Shown piece by piece: positions 21,423-29,466 of a DNA stretch of 47,875 nucleotides. Location: the IMG/VR virus record IMGVR_UViG_3300021349_000004, positions 1-47,875 of that record; one strand, given 5' to 3'. The first letter of the stretch is position 1. Every line of letters begins with the position of its first letter. The DNA comes from a virus. The notes beneath the pieces were generated by a model. It was given only the letters and a program-made list of their open reading frames with translations, did no database searches and had not been told where the DNA came from. A program made the position numbers and the translations under genes.

Positions 21423-22311
21423 AATAAAAGAATTGACGATTATCGACAGGGTGAAGATATTCGAGCGCGACGGGAAACAGTGGACTACCAGCTTGAATAT
21501 TGCTGAGGTGTTTGGGAAGAACCATTTTGACGTTCTGGATAAGATAGAAAAGCTTGAATGTTCTCAAGAGTTTAGATACAGGAATTTTACTGTATCCTCT
21601 TATATCACTTCACAGAACAAAGAACAAAAGATGTACGACCTTTCCCGTGATGGTTTCTCGTTCCTGGTGATGGGGTTCACCGGGACGAAGGCCGCGCAAT
21701 TCAAAGAGGCGTATATAGAAGCTTTCAACCTGGCAGTATCTCTTACAGAAACGCAATTAAGCATAACTGACAGGTATGTCCTCCTTCAAGAGCGGATACA
21801 TTCGGACTATCTGGATTTACAAAAAAGACAACAGATACTTTTGGAATCCATGAACGGAAAGGTCTGTGTAATAGATAACAGGGTAGAAAAGGTTGAAGAC
21901 GATGTCTCTGTTATCAAAAACGATGTTGCGGATATTAAGGTCGAAATATCCAATTTCAAAAACGTTATCCCGTTGACCAGACGGAACGTATCAAAATCTG
22001 ATAGAAGAACGCACCTGATGTTTGTATCAGATCATTTTGACGGCCAATGCCCTATATGCAAAACTCGAATAATTGATGCGTCCAGGAACCCCAATGACAC
22101 ATTCAGCGTCGATCATGCGATTAACCGGCACGAAAGGGCATTAAATCAAACGTGGGCGATCTGTAGATTATGCAATTTACATAAAAGCAGCGGCAAGCTG
22201 GGCCTGAGTGAAAAAGAAATCAATTCGCTGTTTGACGCCTATCACACACAGCTCCGAATCTGGCAGAGTAAAAAACCGCTTCAATTGCAAATAGGGGTGT
22301 CAAATGGATAA
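21415..22311 (+). CDS. Rha-domain regulator fused to an HNH-like domain
   Basis: 298 residues. N-terminal Rha domain: VAEVFGKNH-type block (TSLNIAEVFGKNHFDVLDKI), then QKMYDLSRDGFSFLVMGFTG and AAQFKEAYIEAFN. Middle coiled coil (residues about 110-190). C-terminus about residues 205-270: DGQCPICKTR, DTFSVDHAINR, WAICRLCNLHKSSGK, an HNH-like layout with two C-x-x-C pairs. Rha proteins are phage antirepressor-like regulators; HNH domains cut DNA. Overlaps both neighbours by 8 bases, inside the tail operon, an odd place for a regulator. Confidence 0.75.
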   Translation: MSKIKELTIIDRVKIFERDGKQWTTSLNIAEVFGKNHFDVLDKIEKLECSQEFRYRNFTVSSYITSQNKEQKMYDLSRDGFSFLVMGFTGTKAAQFKEAYIEAFNLAVSLTETQLSITDRYVLLQERIHSDYLDLQKRQQILLESMNGKVCVIDNRVEKVEDDVSVIKNDVADIKVEISNFKNVIPLTRRNVSKSDRRTHLMFVSDHFDGQCPICKTRIIDASRNPNDTFSVDHAINRHERALNQTWAICRLCNLHKSSGKLGLSEKEINSLFDAYHTQLRIWQSKKPLQLQIGVSNG

Positions 22312-23026
22312 CGAATTCTCAGAATTACAAGCCGTGGATTTCTCCCTGGGCGCATATATCATGGGGGCGTTCGAAGGTCTTAACCCGAACACAGGCCCCA
22401 AACAATGGCGGGAGTTTTTAACCCGTGCAGTAAACAAGAAAATATTCCGGGAAGAAACCGACACACCCGCCGAATTCCTCAAGAACCTATCCAGTTCCGG
22501 GAAAACTGAAACGGTGGTTGACGGCGTAAAATTGCGCCTCCCACAGCTTCCAGTCGCTTATTATTACCGGAAACCAGGCATGACCAACGGCGACACCCGC
22601 AATTTCCCCAAAAAGGTCGTCACGAATGGAACAAAGCTTTTTGACATCACAATGTCTCCACTTGTGCTTGATTACCATATTGTTTTCGCCGCCTGGGATA
22701 AGCTGTCATTAGACAAAATGCAGGTCGCCTGGTATCAGTATGTAATCAAGAAAACACGGTTCACGATTCAATATGAGCTTGCAGGCGAGGCATTCGATGT
22801 CGGAGCCGCCGTTCGAGACCCTTATACGATAATGTTTTCAGATATTTCAATCCCCAAAACAGAAGGCCGTCTTTTCGCAGTGGACACCCTGTTGACAATT
22901 GAGACATCTGTTTTGTTCGGTGCTGAATTATCGCCTGCATTGTATCCAAACCAGATCACCCTTGAGGGATCATGGGGCGGCTTTGCCAACTGTGACAAAT
23001 CCATAGGGGAGAGATGTAGTGGCTGA
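22304..23026 (+). CDS. hypothetical tail/baseplate protein (240 aa)
   Basis: Starts MDNEFSELQAVDFSLGAYIM. Beta-rich with a Pro/Tyr block PQLPVAYYYRKPGM. It immediately precedes the gp27-like hub gene and overlaps it by 8 bases, so a baseplate role is likely. No defined family recognised. Confidence 0.55.
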   Translation: MDNEFSELQAVDFSLGAYIMGAFEGLNPNTGPKQWREFLTRAVNKKIFREETDTPAEFLKNLSSSGKTETVVDGVKLRLPQLPVAYYYRKPGMTNGDTRNFPKKVVTNGTKLFDITMSPLVLDYHIVFAAWDKLSLDKMQVAWYQYVIKKTRFTIQYELAGEAFDVGAAVRDPYTIMFSDISIPKTEGRLFAVDTLLTIETSVLFGAELSPALYPNQITLEGSWGGFANCDKSIGERCSG

Positions 23027-24083
23027 TAAAGATACCAGAGCGCCTCTGCTGCAAAAAATCACGACTGTTCCTCCTGCTGATTCTGGAACTGCGGCACAGG
23101 AACTTGATATATCATTTTGCCGTGAAACATGTTTCATCGAAACGATGGACCTATCCGGCCCCAGACTGATTCTGAAATTTGATGATTCGCTGTCGATCCT
23201 GCGCAACGTCATGAAAATTAAGGTCGGAAACGTTCTGCAATGCGTACTTGCTGATTTACTCCAGAAAAAAGAAATGAGTTACACCGCCGATTTCGAAATT
23301 ATGAGTATGCCGGTCAATGGCGAGGTGGTTACGCTGAATTGTCTGCTGAAAGCGGTAGCAGACATGAAAAAACCGGCTGTAACTGCTCGAATTTTTTCAT
23401 TGTCAATCGGCAGCTTGAAACCAATCGTCTTGGCGCTGACACATGTCAACTCACCGACAACCGATCCATCCGTTAAACTCAAAATTGACAACCGTATCGT
23501 TCTCCAGAATTCATACCATCTGCTGCCTGGCGAACGTCCGACCATGCTGCTACGGCAAATAGCTATCGAGCATGGGGCTGCTGTTTTCTTCTCACGAGGC
23601 GTACTGAATTTTCTATCTTTGGATGAAATAAATAAGCGCATTCCGGATAATAGAGTTTTTCGTTTTAAAAATCCATTAGCGGCATATCAGATCATAGATT
23701 ATACGCATATCAACCGAGAGAACCTGGTGGCGGATCGCATAGTGAGAAAATATTCAGGATTCAACATCCTTAAAGGTTTCATCTATTCCACCAAAAACGA
23801 TAAAGCAGCGAGTGAGGTTACAGCCTACGATAAGATTGAGATACTCGATAATTTATCGTTGATGGCTGTGCCTGTACTGGATATTATGACAGGCGGAGCT
23901 GGGCATTTGATGCCCGGAATATCATTAAAATTTCAATGGAGTCTGGATGATAGTTATTCAGATTCTTTTTTAGACGAAAGCCTCCCGACACAGGCTATTG
24001 TCGGATCAGTTGCACATTATAGCGCTGGTGCATCAAATTATTTTTGCCGAGTAAAATTGGTGCAGATTATGGGAGATAAATAA
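23019..24083 (+). CDS. baseplate hub protein, gp27/gpD-like
   Basis: 354 residues, GTG start overlapping the previous gene, AGGGGAGAG before it. Position directly before the spike gene, length, and the pattern of beta barrels followed by LLPGERPTMLLRQIAIEHGA (a conserved feature in gpD/gp27-type hubs: short domain with an iA...G segment) point to the hub trimer that joins tail tube and spike. Start of next gene overlaps by one base. Confidence 0.6.
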   Translation: MADKDTRAPLLQKITTVPPADSGTAAQELDISFCRETCFIETMDLSGPRLILKFDDSLSILRNVMKIKVGNVLQCVLADLLQKKEMSYTADFEIMSMPVNGEVVTLNCLLKAVADMKKPAVTARIFSLSIGSLKPIVLALTHVNSPTTDPSVKLKIDNRIVLQNSYHLLPGERPTMLLRQIAIEHGAAVFFSRGVLNFLSLDEINKRIPDNRVFRFKNPLAAYQIIDYTHINRENLVADRIVRKYSGFNILKGFIYSTKNDKAASEVTAYDKIEILDNLSLMAVPVLDIMTGGAGHLMPGISLKFQWSLDDSYSDSFLDESLPTQAIVGSVAHYSAGASNYFCRVKLVQIMGDK

Positions 24084-24883
24084 TGAGTGACGAATATATT
24101 CCAATGCCACAAACCCCGAAGCGCCAATATTCGGGGGAGTATATGGGAACAGTGGAAACCGGCATACATGATGAATTAATGCGGGTACAGGTGCGGGTGC
24201 AGGAACTTTTCACCGGCGATGTCCCAGCGGCAGACTTGCCGTGGGCCACGTACCGGCTGCCTGCTGGGTCGAGGGTTTCGGACGGGTTTTTTATCCCGGT
24301 CAAATCGGGTGATATCGTTTGGGTTGACTTCCCGTTCAATTCTGACACCCGGCGTCCGAGAATTACCGGGAGTGTTCATTACTGCCCGGAAAGTAAGCCA
24401 TTAATGCCGAATGAATCATGGCCCGCCTCAGATGGCAGAAGCACTCCATATAGGACAGGACTTAACGATCCACTCACACCAGACGAAAGCCTGTCAGGGG
24501 GCAGGGGCGATCTAAAAAAACCGCCTTGTGTGTTCAAGCAAAACGGCGTTGTTGTCGAGATATTATCTGATGGCACCGTCCGGATCACCAACACAAACGA
24601 TGCCGATAACAAAGGTGTATCCGGGTCCAATATCGAAATAACCAAAACAGGTGACATCATTATCCATGCCGAGAATTCGCTGTTTTTATCCACAAAAATG
24701 AATCAGGAAAACGCTATCCACGGTGACATGTCTATCACGGCTTTGGGTGATAAACTCCAGAACGTTATGGGCAATGTGGCGGAAAATACCAAAGGGCAGC
24801 ATAGCATTTCTGGCGTGAAGAAAGTCTTCATAACATCAGATTCAACGGTAGTTATTAAGGCGCCCAAAGTGGAGATTAATTGA
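24083..24883 (+). CDS. baseplate spike protein with OB-fold, gp5/gpV-like
   Basis: 266 residues. OB-fold: MGTVETGIHDELMRVQVRVQ, then FFIPVKSGDIVWVDFPFNSD and RRPRITGSVHYCPE, as in gp5/gpV/VgrG spikes. Then IEITKTGDIIIHAENSLFLS and a series of short beta repeats at the C-terminus (VVIKAPKVEIN) that should form the triple-stranded beta-helix needle. No lysozyme domain in this protein; one is found in the tape-measure-like protein instead. PAAR tip encoded downstream. Confidence 0.85.
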   Translation: MSDEYIPMPQTPKRQYSGEYMGTVETGIHDELMRVQVRVQELFTGDVPAADLPWATYRLPAGSRVSDGFFIPVKSGDIVWVDFPFNSDTRRPRITGSVHYCPESKPLMPNESWPASDGRSTPYRTGLNDPLTPDESLSGGRGDLKKPPCVFKQNGVVVEILSDGTVRITNTNDADNKGVSGSNIEITKTGDIIIHAENSLFLSTKMNQENAIHGDMSITALGDKLQNVMGNVAENTKGQHSISGVKKVFITSDSTVVIKAPKVEIN

Positions 24884-24884
24884 T

Positions 24885-25679
24885 ATGTCAATATCAACCA
24901 ATTGCCAGATGCTTGTCGGGGAGTTTGACAAGATAGCAGGTGAAGTGACCGCCCTTGCAAAAGCCCCGCAGAAGATGATGGCAACCTTAAACGGGATGAT
25001 TAAAAATGCCAAAGCCGACGCATTCGGGATTGCGGAAACTGTGTTTGATGACCTTAAGACCGAGATGATCGCCAGCTTGGGGCTTTCAGGGATAGCCGAT
25101 ACATTCGGCGATTTGGAAGGCTGGATGGAAAATATCCAAGACAGCCTTGACTCAATTGGGTCTGGTGGCCTTACTCTGCCCACCTGTATAAAGTCAATCC
25201 TAAGCAACCCATTGATAGAGGCGGCAATCGGGATCGACTTGGCGTCAATGTCCGGGGTGACAGATGTATCCAAAATAACTGGCAGACTGAAAGCCCTGGT
25301 TATCGGCCAGGTACGGGCAAATGCTATGGCTTTTTTGGATCAGGGTATGGCCAAAATGGGCATAGGCGGTCTGATTGCCGGTGCGGAAATGGGATATAAG
25401 AAGATGTTGAAATCATCGGGGATACTGGATGGAATTGATCTGATGAACGATCTTGCGGATTGCCTGGAATTGGGCTGCGGTGCTATTGGCGGTTATTCGG
25501 ACAAGATTGAGGGGATGATGACCGGCATGAACATGACCATTGACCAGGATGTCATGCCACTATGGACAGCCCAATCATCCGAGGTGCAGACGGCTATCGC
25601 TGGCACAGTTGCCCAAGGCAATGCAATCGCTGATAAAATAATGACTTGGGACGGTACATCAGATTTGGATTTTTCATAA
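24885..25679 (+). CDS. hypothetical baseplate-region protein (264 aa)
   Basis: Helical, glycine- and methionine-rich (KMGIGGLIAGAEMGYKKMLK, then MMTGMNMTIDQDVMPLWTAQ). It lies between spike and PAAR genes, its stop overlaps the PAAR start (TAATG). Function unknown; the helix-rich and weakly hydrophobic nature could suit a hub-attached or ejected protein. Confidence 0.55.
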   Translation: MSISTNCQMLVGEFDKIAGEVTALAKAPQKMMATLNGMIKNAKADAFGIAETVFDDLKTEMIASLGLSGIADTFGDLEGWMENIQDSLDSIGSGGLTLPTCIKSILSNPLIEAAIGIDLASMSGVTDVSKITGRLKALVIGQVRANAMAFLDQGMAKMGIGGLIAGAEMGYKKMLKSSGILDGIDLMNDLADCLELGCGAIGGYSDKIEGMMTGMNMTIDQDVMPLWTAQSSEVQTAIAGTVAQGNAIADKIMTWDGTSDLDFS

Positions 25680-25972
25680 TGAGTGCTGCAATATGCAGAA
25701 AAGGCGATGTTACGGATGGGATATGCACCGTTTGCAGAAAACAGGTCGCCGGAAAAATCGACTCGGCATCAGAGAATGTCATTATCAACGGCAAAGGCGC
25801 TGCAAGAGATACCGATATTGTTAAAGCGGACGGCTGCGGGCATACCGGGAAAATAAAGTCAAGCGCCACAATGATAGTGAACGGCAAATCAGTTGCAAGG
25901 GCTGGTGATATCTTCACCGGCGATTACATGGGCGTCCTCAAAAATGGAAGTCCAGACGTTACTGCGGGGTAA
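25679..25972 (+). CDS. PAAR-domain spike tip protein
   Basis: 97 residues from MSAAICRKGDVTDG. Repeats of the PAAR type: VIINGKGAARDTDIVKADGC and MIVNGKSVARAGDIFTG, with Cys and His (CTVC, DGCGHTG) for the metal at the tip. PAAR proteins sharpen contractile-tail and type VI spikes. Start coupled to the preceding gene. Confidence 0.9.
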   Translation: MSAAICRKGDVTDGICTVCRKQVAGKIDSASENVIINGKGAARDTDIVKADGCGHTGKIKSSATMIVNGKSVARAGDIFTGDYMGVLKNGSPDVTAG

Positions 25973-25973
25973 A

Positions 25974-26186
25974 ATGACAGAAAACATGAAAAATTTCAAG
26001 ATTTATACCAAACATGGCACCTTTCAGTTTGTGGGCAGACTGAGACGGGAGACCATAATATGGCAATGGTATGATACCCAGGACTGGTGTACATTTCAGA
26101 TTAAAATTGATGATATTCTGATGATTACAGAGAACCAAACGCCTGGAACATTTTCGGGAGAAACCGATTCGGAGGTTATTCAATAA
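25974..26186 (+). CDS. hypothetical protein (70 aa)
   Basis: MTENMKNFKIYTKHGTFQFV, then RRETIIWQWYDTQDWCTFQI. A short beta-rich, aromatic protein; may be an Sm-like or small barrel fold. Between PAAR and P-loop kinase genes. No known function. Confidence 0.5.
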   Translation: MTENMKNFKIYTKHGTFQFVGRLRRETIIWQWYDTQDWCTFQIKIDDILMITENQTPGTFSGETDSEVIQ

Positions 26187-26188
26187 TA

Positions 26189-26710
26189 ATGGAACCAAAT
26201 ATCATCGCATTCTCTGGCAGTCATGGGGTTGGAAAAACAACTGCTGTCTATCTCATGGCACATCAATTAAAGCTCAGTCAGAAAAACGAGGTAGGCATCA
26301 TCCTTGAGACAGCCCGGCTGTGTCCATACCCGATTGTGAGCAAGGAGAATACTATACCGAGTTTTGAGGCTCAGTTATGGATTTTCAACTCACAAATGGT
26401 CGCTGAATTAAACGCCAGCCGCAGGTACGGATGGGTAGTAAGTGACAGGACTATAATCGACACAATCGCTTACACTGCCGCTGCCGGAATGTATGGCCTC
26501 GCCTATTCTATGCGTGAGATGTCTATTGAGTACGTCAAAACGGCGTATAAAGAAATCCATTTCAGAAAGATCAACGATCACGATCACCTTGTTGACGATG
26601 GTTTCAGGGATCAGACACAGGAATTACGCCAGAATGTTGAAATGGCGATGCTGACATTGTACGATGAACTTGGAATCAAACTGATTTATGACGTGAAGGA
26701 AGAAGAATAA
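26189..26710 (+). CDS. P-loop kinase/ATPase (AAA_28 / NadR-like)
   Basis: 173 residues. Walker A FSGSHGVGKTTAVYL at residues 8-22; then RYGWVVSDRTIIDTIAYTAA with the D-R-[ST]-x-x-D motif of nucleoside kinase-like P-loop proteins, and a C-terminal helix. Similar to AAA_28/NadR kinase-type NTPases in phages. Substrate unknown: a nucleoside or nicotinamide riboside is possible. Its place inside a tail operon is unusual. Confidence 0.75.
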   Translation: MEPNIIAFSGSHGVGKTTAVYLMAHQLKLSQKNEVGIILETARLCPYPIVSKENTIPSFEAQLWIFNSQMVAELNASRRYGWVVSDRTIIDTIAYTAAAGMYGLAYSMREMSIEYVKTAYKEIHFRKINDHDHLVDDGFRDQTQELRQNVEMAMLTLYDELGIKLIYDVKEEE

Positions 26711-29224
26711 ATGGGAAACCCAACACTATATTTATCGCTTAATGGTGATTATGGCAGAGCGGTGGGTGATACAACAGGGTATTGCCAGATGCCGGAAGTC
26801 ACAGTTGCCGGATATCAATCAAAATTTCGAGTTTTCATTCCGCCCGGGACCAATTACATATATCTGGCAATTTATGAGTATGGCGGTCAGACGGCAATCG
26901 CCAGGCAGAGAATTCTCCCGACCACATTCAGTATTCCGCAGGATTATTTTGCTCCGCAGTCCAGGACGTTAGACCAACTTCTGGCTTCAGACCAACTCAT
27001 ATCCGAAAATAATGAAGGAAAATTAACGATTATAAATCAGGTATTGCAAGGAGGTACTTACGTCTCTGTGTACCAGGCTGGATGGCTTTATGTATATGTA
27101 ACAGGCGGAAAGTATTCTTCTGTTTACTATAATAAATTGCAGATTGGGATGGACGCAGCGACTTACAATAAGTGGTATGATACAATAAATTGGGATATAG
27201 ATGTTGAGAGTGTGCTGGAATACCGTGATGGACCGCCCAGTTTGTCCGTAACACCGACCAGCCGGACTATCCCAAAAGAAGGTGGCATAGTAACATTCGA
27301 TGTTTCCAACACAGGGGCTGGTGTCATGCCTTGGACAGCCCGTGCCGTTTGCGTCAGTTGGTTTTCAATCACGTCTGGCACCAGTGGAAGCAACACCGGG
27401 ACTATCACTTGCAGAGCCACAAAAACTCCGATCACAAGCTTATCGCCAACAGTCAATAAGATTTTCGTGACTGCTATCGGCGCTGCTGGCAGCCCGGTGG
27501 AATTACTCGTGGAACAGGAATCACAAACACCGACACAGCCGGAATTAATTATAGAACCACATGATACATCTGTCACTAAAGGTGCCGGGACAGCTACAAT
27601 CAAAGTCTCAAACATCGGTGCCGGGACCATGCCTTGGGAAGCTCGCGTACTGGTGACTTTGGGTAGCCCAGATTGGCTTTCAATTATATCGGGTGCAAAT
27701 GGCACGGATGCCGGTGACATCGTTTGCAGTTTTACTGCCAATGACGGTGGCATACGAAGGGCGATGGTTCAAGTTACTGCGTCCGTCCCCACAACCTGGA
27801 ATGGTGACTGGGTTGATGTGGTACAAGCAGATGGGTCATTACCCAAATTGGATGTAACGCCAACAATTCTGGCTGTATCAAAGATTGCAGGCACGACCAC
27901 CTTCGATATTACCAATACTGGAACAGGCAATATGGCATGGACTGTCGCAGTGACCCCTGCCAGCAGTTGGCTTTCAATCAACTCACGGGACAGTGGAACT
28001 GATGCAGCAACCGTCACTTGTAGCTTTACATCGAATACAGGCGCAGAGAGGACGGCACAGGTTAAGGTAGATGCTGGCGGCGATATTAAAACTGTGTCTG
28101 TGATACAGGCGAGTGCTTCGTCGCCCCTTCCCCCCAAATTATCTGTGTCGCCATCCAGCATATCTGTATCAGGAGATGGTGGTACAGCCCAGTTTAACAT
28201 TTCCAAGATCGGTGATGGGGATATGCCATGGACTGCTACCATTGTGCTACCATGCACTTGGTTGTCATTCATTTTCGAAGAAGAAGCCAGCGGCACCAAT
28301 GATGGATGCACCCGAGTTTATGCCACGGCGAACACCGGTGCGGAGAGAACGGCACAGGTTAAGGTGGAGGCTGGCAGTGACATTAAAACCGTTTCTGTAA
28401 TACAGGCCAAACCGGTATCAAAGGCGGAGGGAATGGTAAACGATATCGCGTCGAAGTTAAGCTCTATCAGTCAGGCAAAAAGAAATGTTGATCAAATGAA
28501 ATCTCAATTGGAAGCAATTGCCTCAACATTGTCAAGTGCGGGCTGTGCGTTGATTTCTGGAAACAAATACGCGAAGACGATTGAATATTTCCTAAAGAAC
28601 AAGGTCGCTGGTAGTTTCGGGTCCTATGGTATTCAAAGCCAGATTGACAAACTCACAGCAATGAGCGCCACAATGGTGCAAGAAATGAGTTTTTGCAAAA
28701 CCGCAATATCTATGTACAACCAGGTAGATAAGGGGGTTTCCAGTCTCACAGGTATGGCTTTCCCGCCTGGGTTTGATAGCAGCACTTATTCAAGTGGATT
28801 TTCTGATGACACCGATATAAAAGACTATTACCCAGATAATGATCATCTGATATCTAAATTTATGCTAAAAAAGGCAGCAGACTTCCGTATGGTAAACAGG
28901 CCAGGTGAATCGCCTTATAAAGCCATAAAGCCGGACAACCCGGAAATTGGCGATATGATTTGTGTTTATGGAATTGTATATGTTTACACTTACGACCCTG
29001 AAGACCCATACGACATTGAAAAATATTATTGGTATCCCGTCGGGCTACAAGAACCAAAATGCAACCAAAATCAATATAGAGAGGCTGTGTATGATCGGAG
29101 CCATGTGCTAACCACTCCAGACGAAGATGACCTGAACATCCCAGTCGAAGTTGACCCGAACGACACGAAAAAACTTGTGTATCGGCCATTTTGTAGAGAC
29201 GATCCGGCTTTATCCAACGAATAA
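26711..29224 (+). CDS. large virion protein with four BACON-like domains
   Basis: 837 residues. Residues 1-175: beta-rich head domain. Four Ig-like repeats start near residues 177, 277, 378 and 475, each with [LI]-x-[VI]-x-P-x-x-x-x-[VI]-[ST]-x-x-[GA]-G, [MA]-x-W-x-[AV], and WLSI/WFSI-type cores, e.g. MPWTARAVCVSWFSITSG; this fits the BACON domain, held to bind carbohydrate or mucin in Bacteroidetes and crAss-like phages. Residues about 575-700: coiled coil (KLSSISQAKRNVDQMKSQLE). C-terminus acidic. Likely a surface adhesin or whisker of the virion. Last gene before the strong terminator. Confidence 0.7.
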   Translation: MGNPTLYLSLNGDYGRAVGDTTGYCQMPEVTVAGYQSKFRVFIPPGTNYIYLAIYEYGGQTAIARQRILPTTFSIPQDYFAPQSRTLDQLLASDQLISENNEGKLTIINQVLQGGTYVSVYQAGWLYVYVTGGKYSSVYYNKLQIGMDAATYNKWYDTINWDIDVESVLEYRDGPPSLSVTPTSRTIPKEGGIVTFDVSNTGAGVMPWTARAVCVSWFSITSGTSGSNTGTITCRATKTPITSLSPTVNKIFVTAIGAAGSPVELLVEQESQTPTQPELIIEPHDTSVTKGAGTATIKVSNIGAGTMPWEARVLVTLGSPDWLSIISGANGTDAGDIVCSFTANDGGIRRAMVQVTASVPTTWNGDWVDVVQADGSLPKLDVTPTILAVSKIAGTTTFDITNTGTGNMAWTVAVTPASSWLSINSRDSGTDAATVTCSFTSNTGAERTAQVKVDAGGDIKTVSVIQASASSPLPPKLSVSPSSISVSGDGGTAQFNISKIGDGDMPWTATIVLPCTWLSFIFEEEASGTNDGCTRVYATANTGAERTAQVKVEAGSDIKTVSVIQAKPVSKAEGMVNDIASKLSSISQAKRNVDQMKSQLEAIASTLSSAGCALISGNKYAKTIEYFLKNKVAGSFGSYGIQSQIDKLTAMSATMVQEMSFCKTAISMYNQVDKGVSSLTGMAFPPGFDSSTYSSGFSDDTDIKDYYPDNDHLISKFMLKKAADFRMVNRPGESPYKAIKPDNPEIGDMICVYGIVYVYTYDPEDPYDIEKYYWYPVGLQEPKCNQNQYREAVYDRSHVLTTPDEDDLNIPVEVDPNDTKKLVYRPFCRDDPALSNE
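28033..28407 (+). repeat. 78-bp direct repeat at the ends of BACON domains 3 and 4
   Basis: The segments 28033-28110 and 28330-28407 are about 83% identical by hand alignment and encode the same stretch (TGAERTAQVKV-[DE]-AG-[GS]-DIKTVSVIQA). The first two domains lack this level of identity, so domains 3 and 4 are the youngest copies or have undergone gene conversion. Confidence 0.7.
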
Positions 29225-29251
29225 CACCCCGACACCCCCATCCATAACCCC

Positions 29252-29290
29252 CGGCCTGCTGGTTTTCAATCAGCGGGCCGTTTTTGTTTT
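29252..29290 (+). terminator. strong rho-independent terminator
   Basis: 10-bp stem CGGCCTGCTG / CAGCGGGCCG (one G-U pair), loop GTTTTCAAT, then TTTTTGTTTT. It closes the baseplate-spike-adhesin operon, 27 bases after the last gene. Confidence 0.9.
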
Positions 29291-29379
29291 ATCCCTCCCC
29301 CATTTTTGACCCTAAAACCGCCCCCTGCAAACAAAAAAACAACTTTAAATCTACATAGCCGTATCTGCCTACGGTTGTC

Positions 29380-29407
29380 TTTACATCCTTCTAAAAACAC
29401 GTAAATA
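29380..29407 (+). promoter_or_regulatory. candidate promoter for the capsid-tail operon
   Basis: TTTACA (29380-29385), 16 bases, TAAATA (29402-29407), 59 bases before the major capsid ATG and after the terminator. The match to sigma70 boxes is moderate. The 29291-29379 stretch otherwise holds A-rich sequence and a 5-bp CCGTA/TACGG hairpin. Confidence 0.3.
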
Positions 29408-29466
29408 AGCAATCATTCAAACTGAATGCACAAAAATATCAACCCAAAATAGAAGGATAAGCACCT

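Noticed and set aside
23019-24083. type VI secretion VgrG cluster instead of a phage
   Set aside because: Hub and spike are separate genes, and terminase, major capsid, tape measure and replication genes are all present.
27163-28311. two long minus-strand ORFs opposite the BACON repeats
   Set aside because: Shadows of the repeated plus-strand domains; low-complexity Pro/Val/Ser protein.
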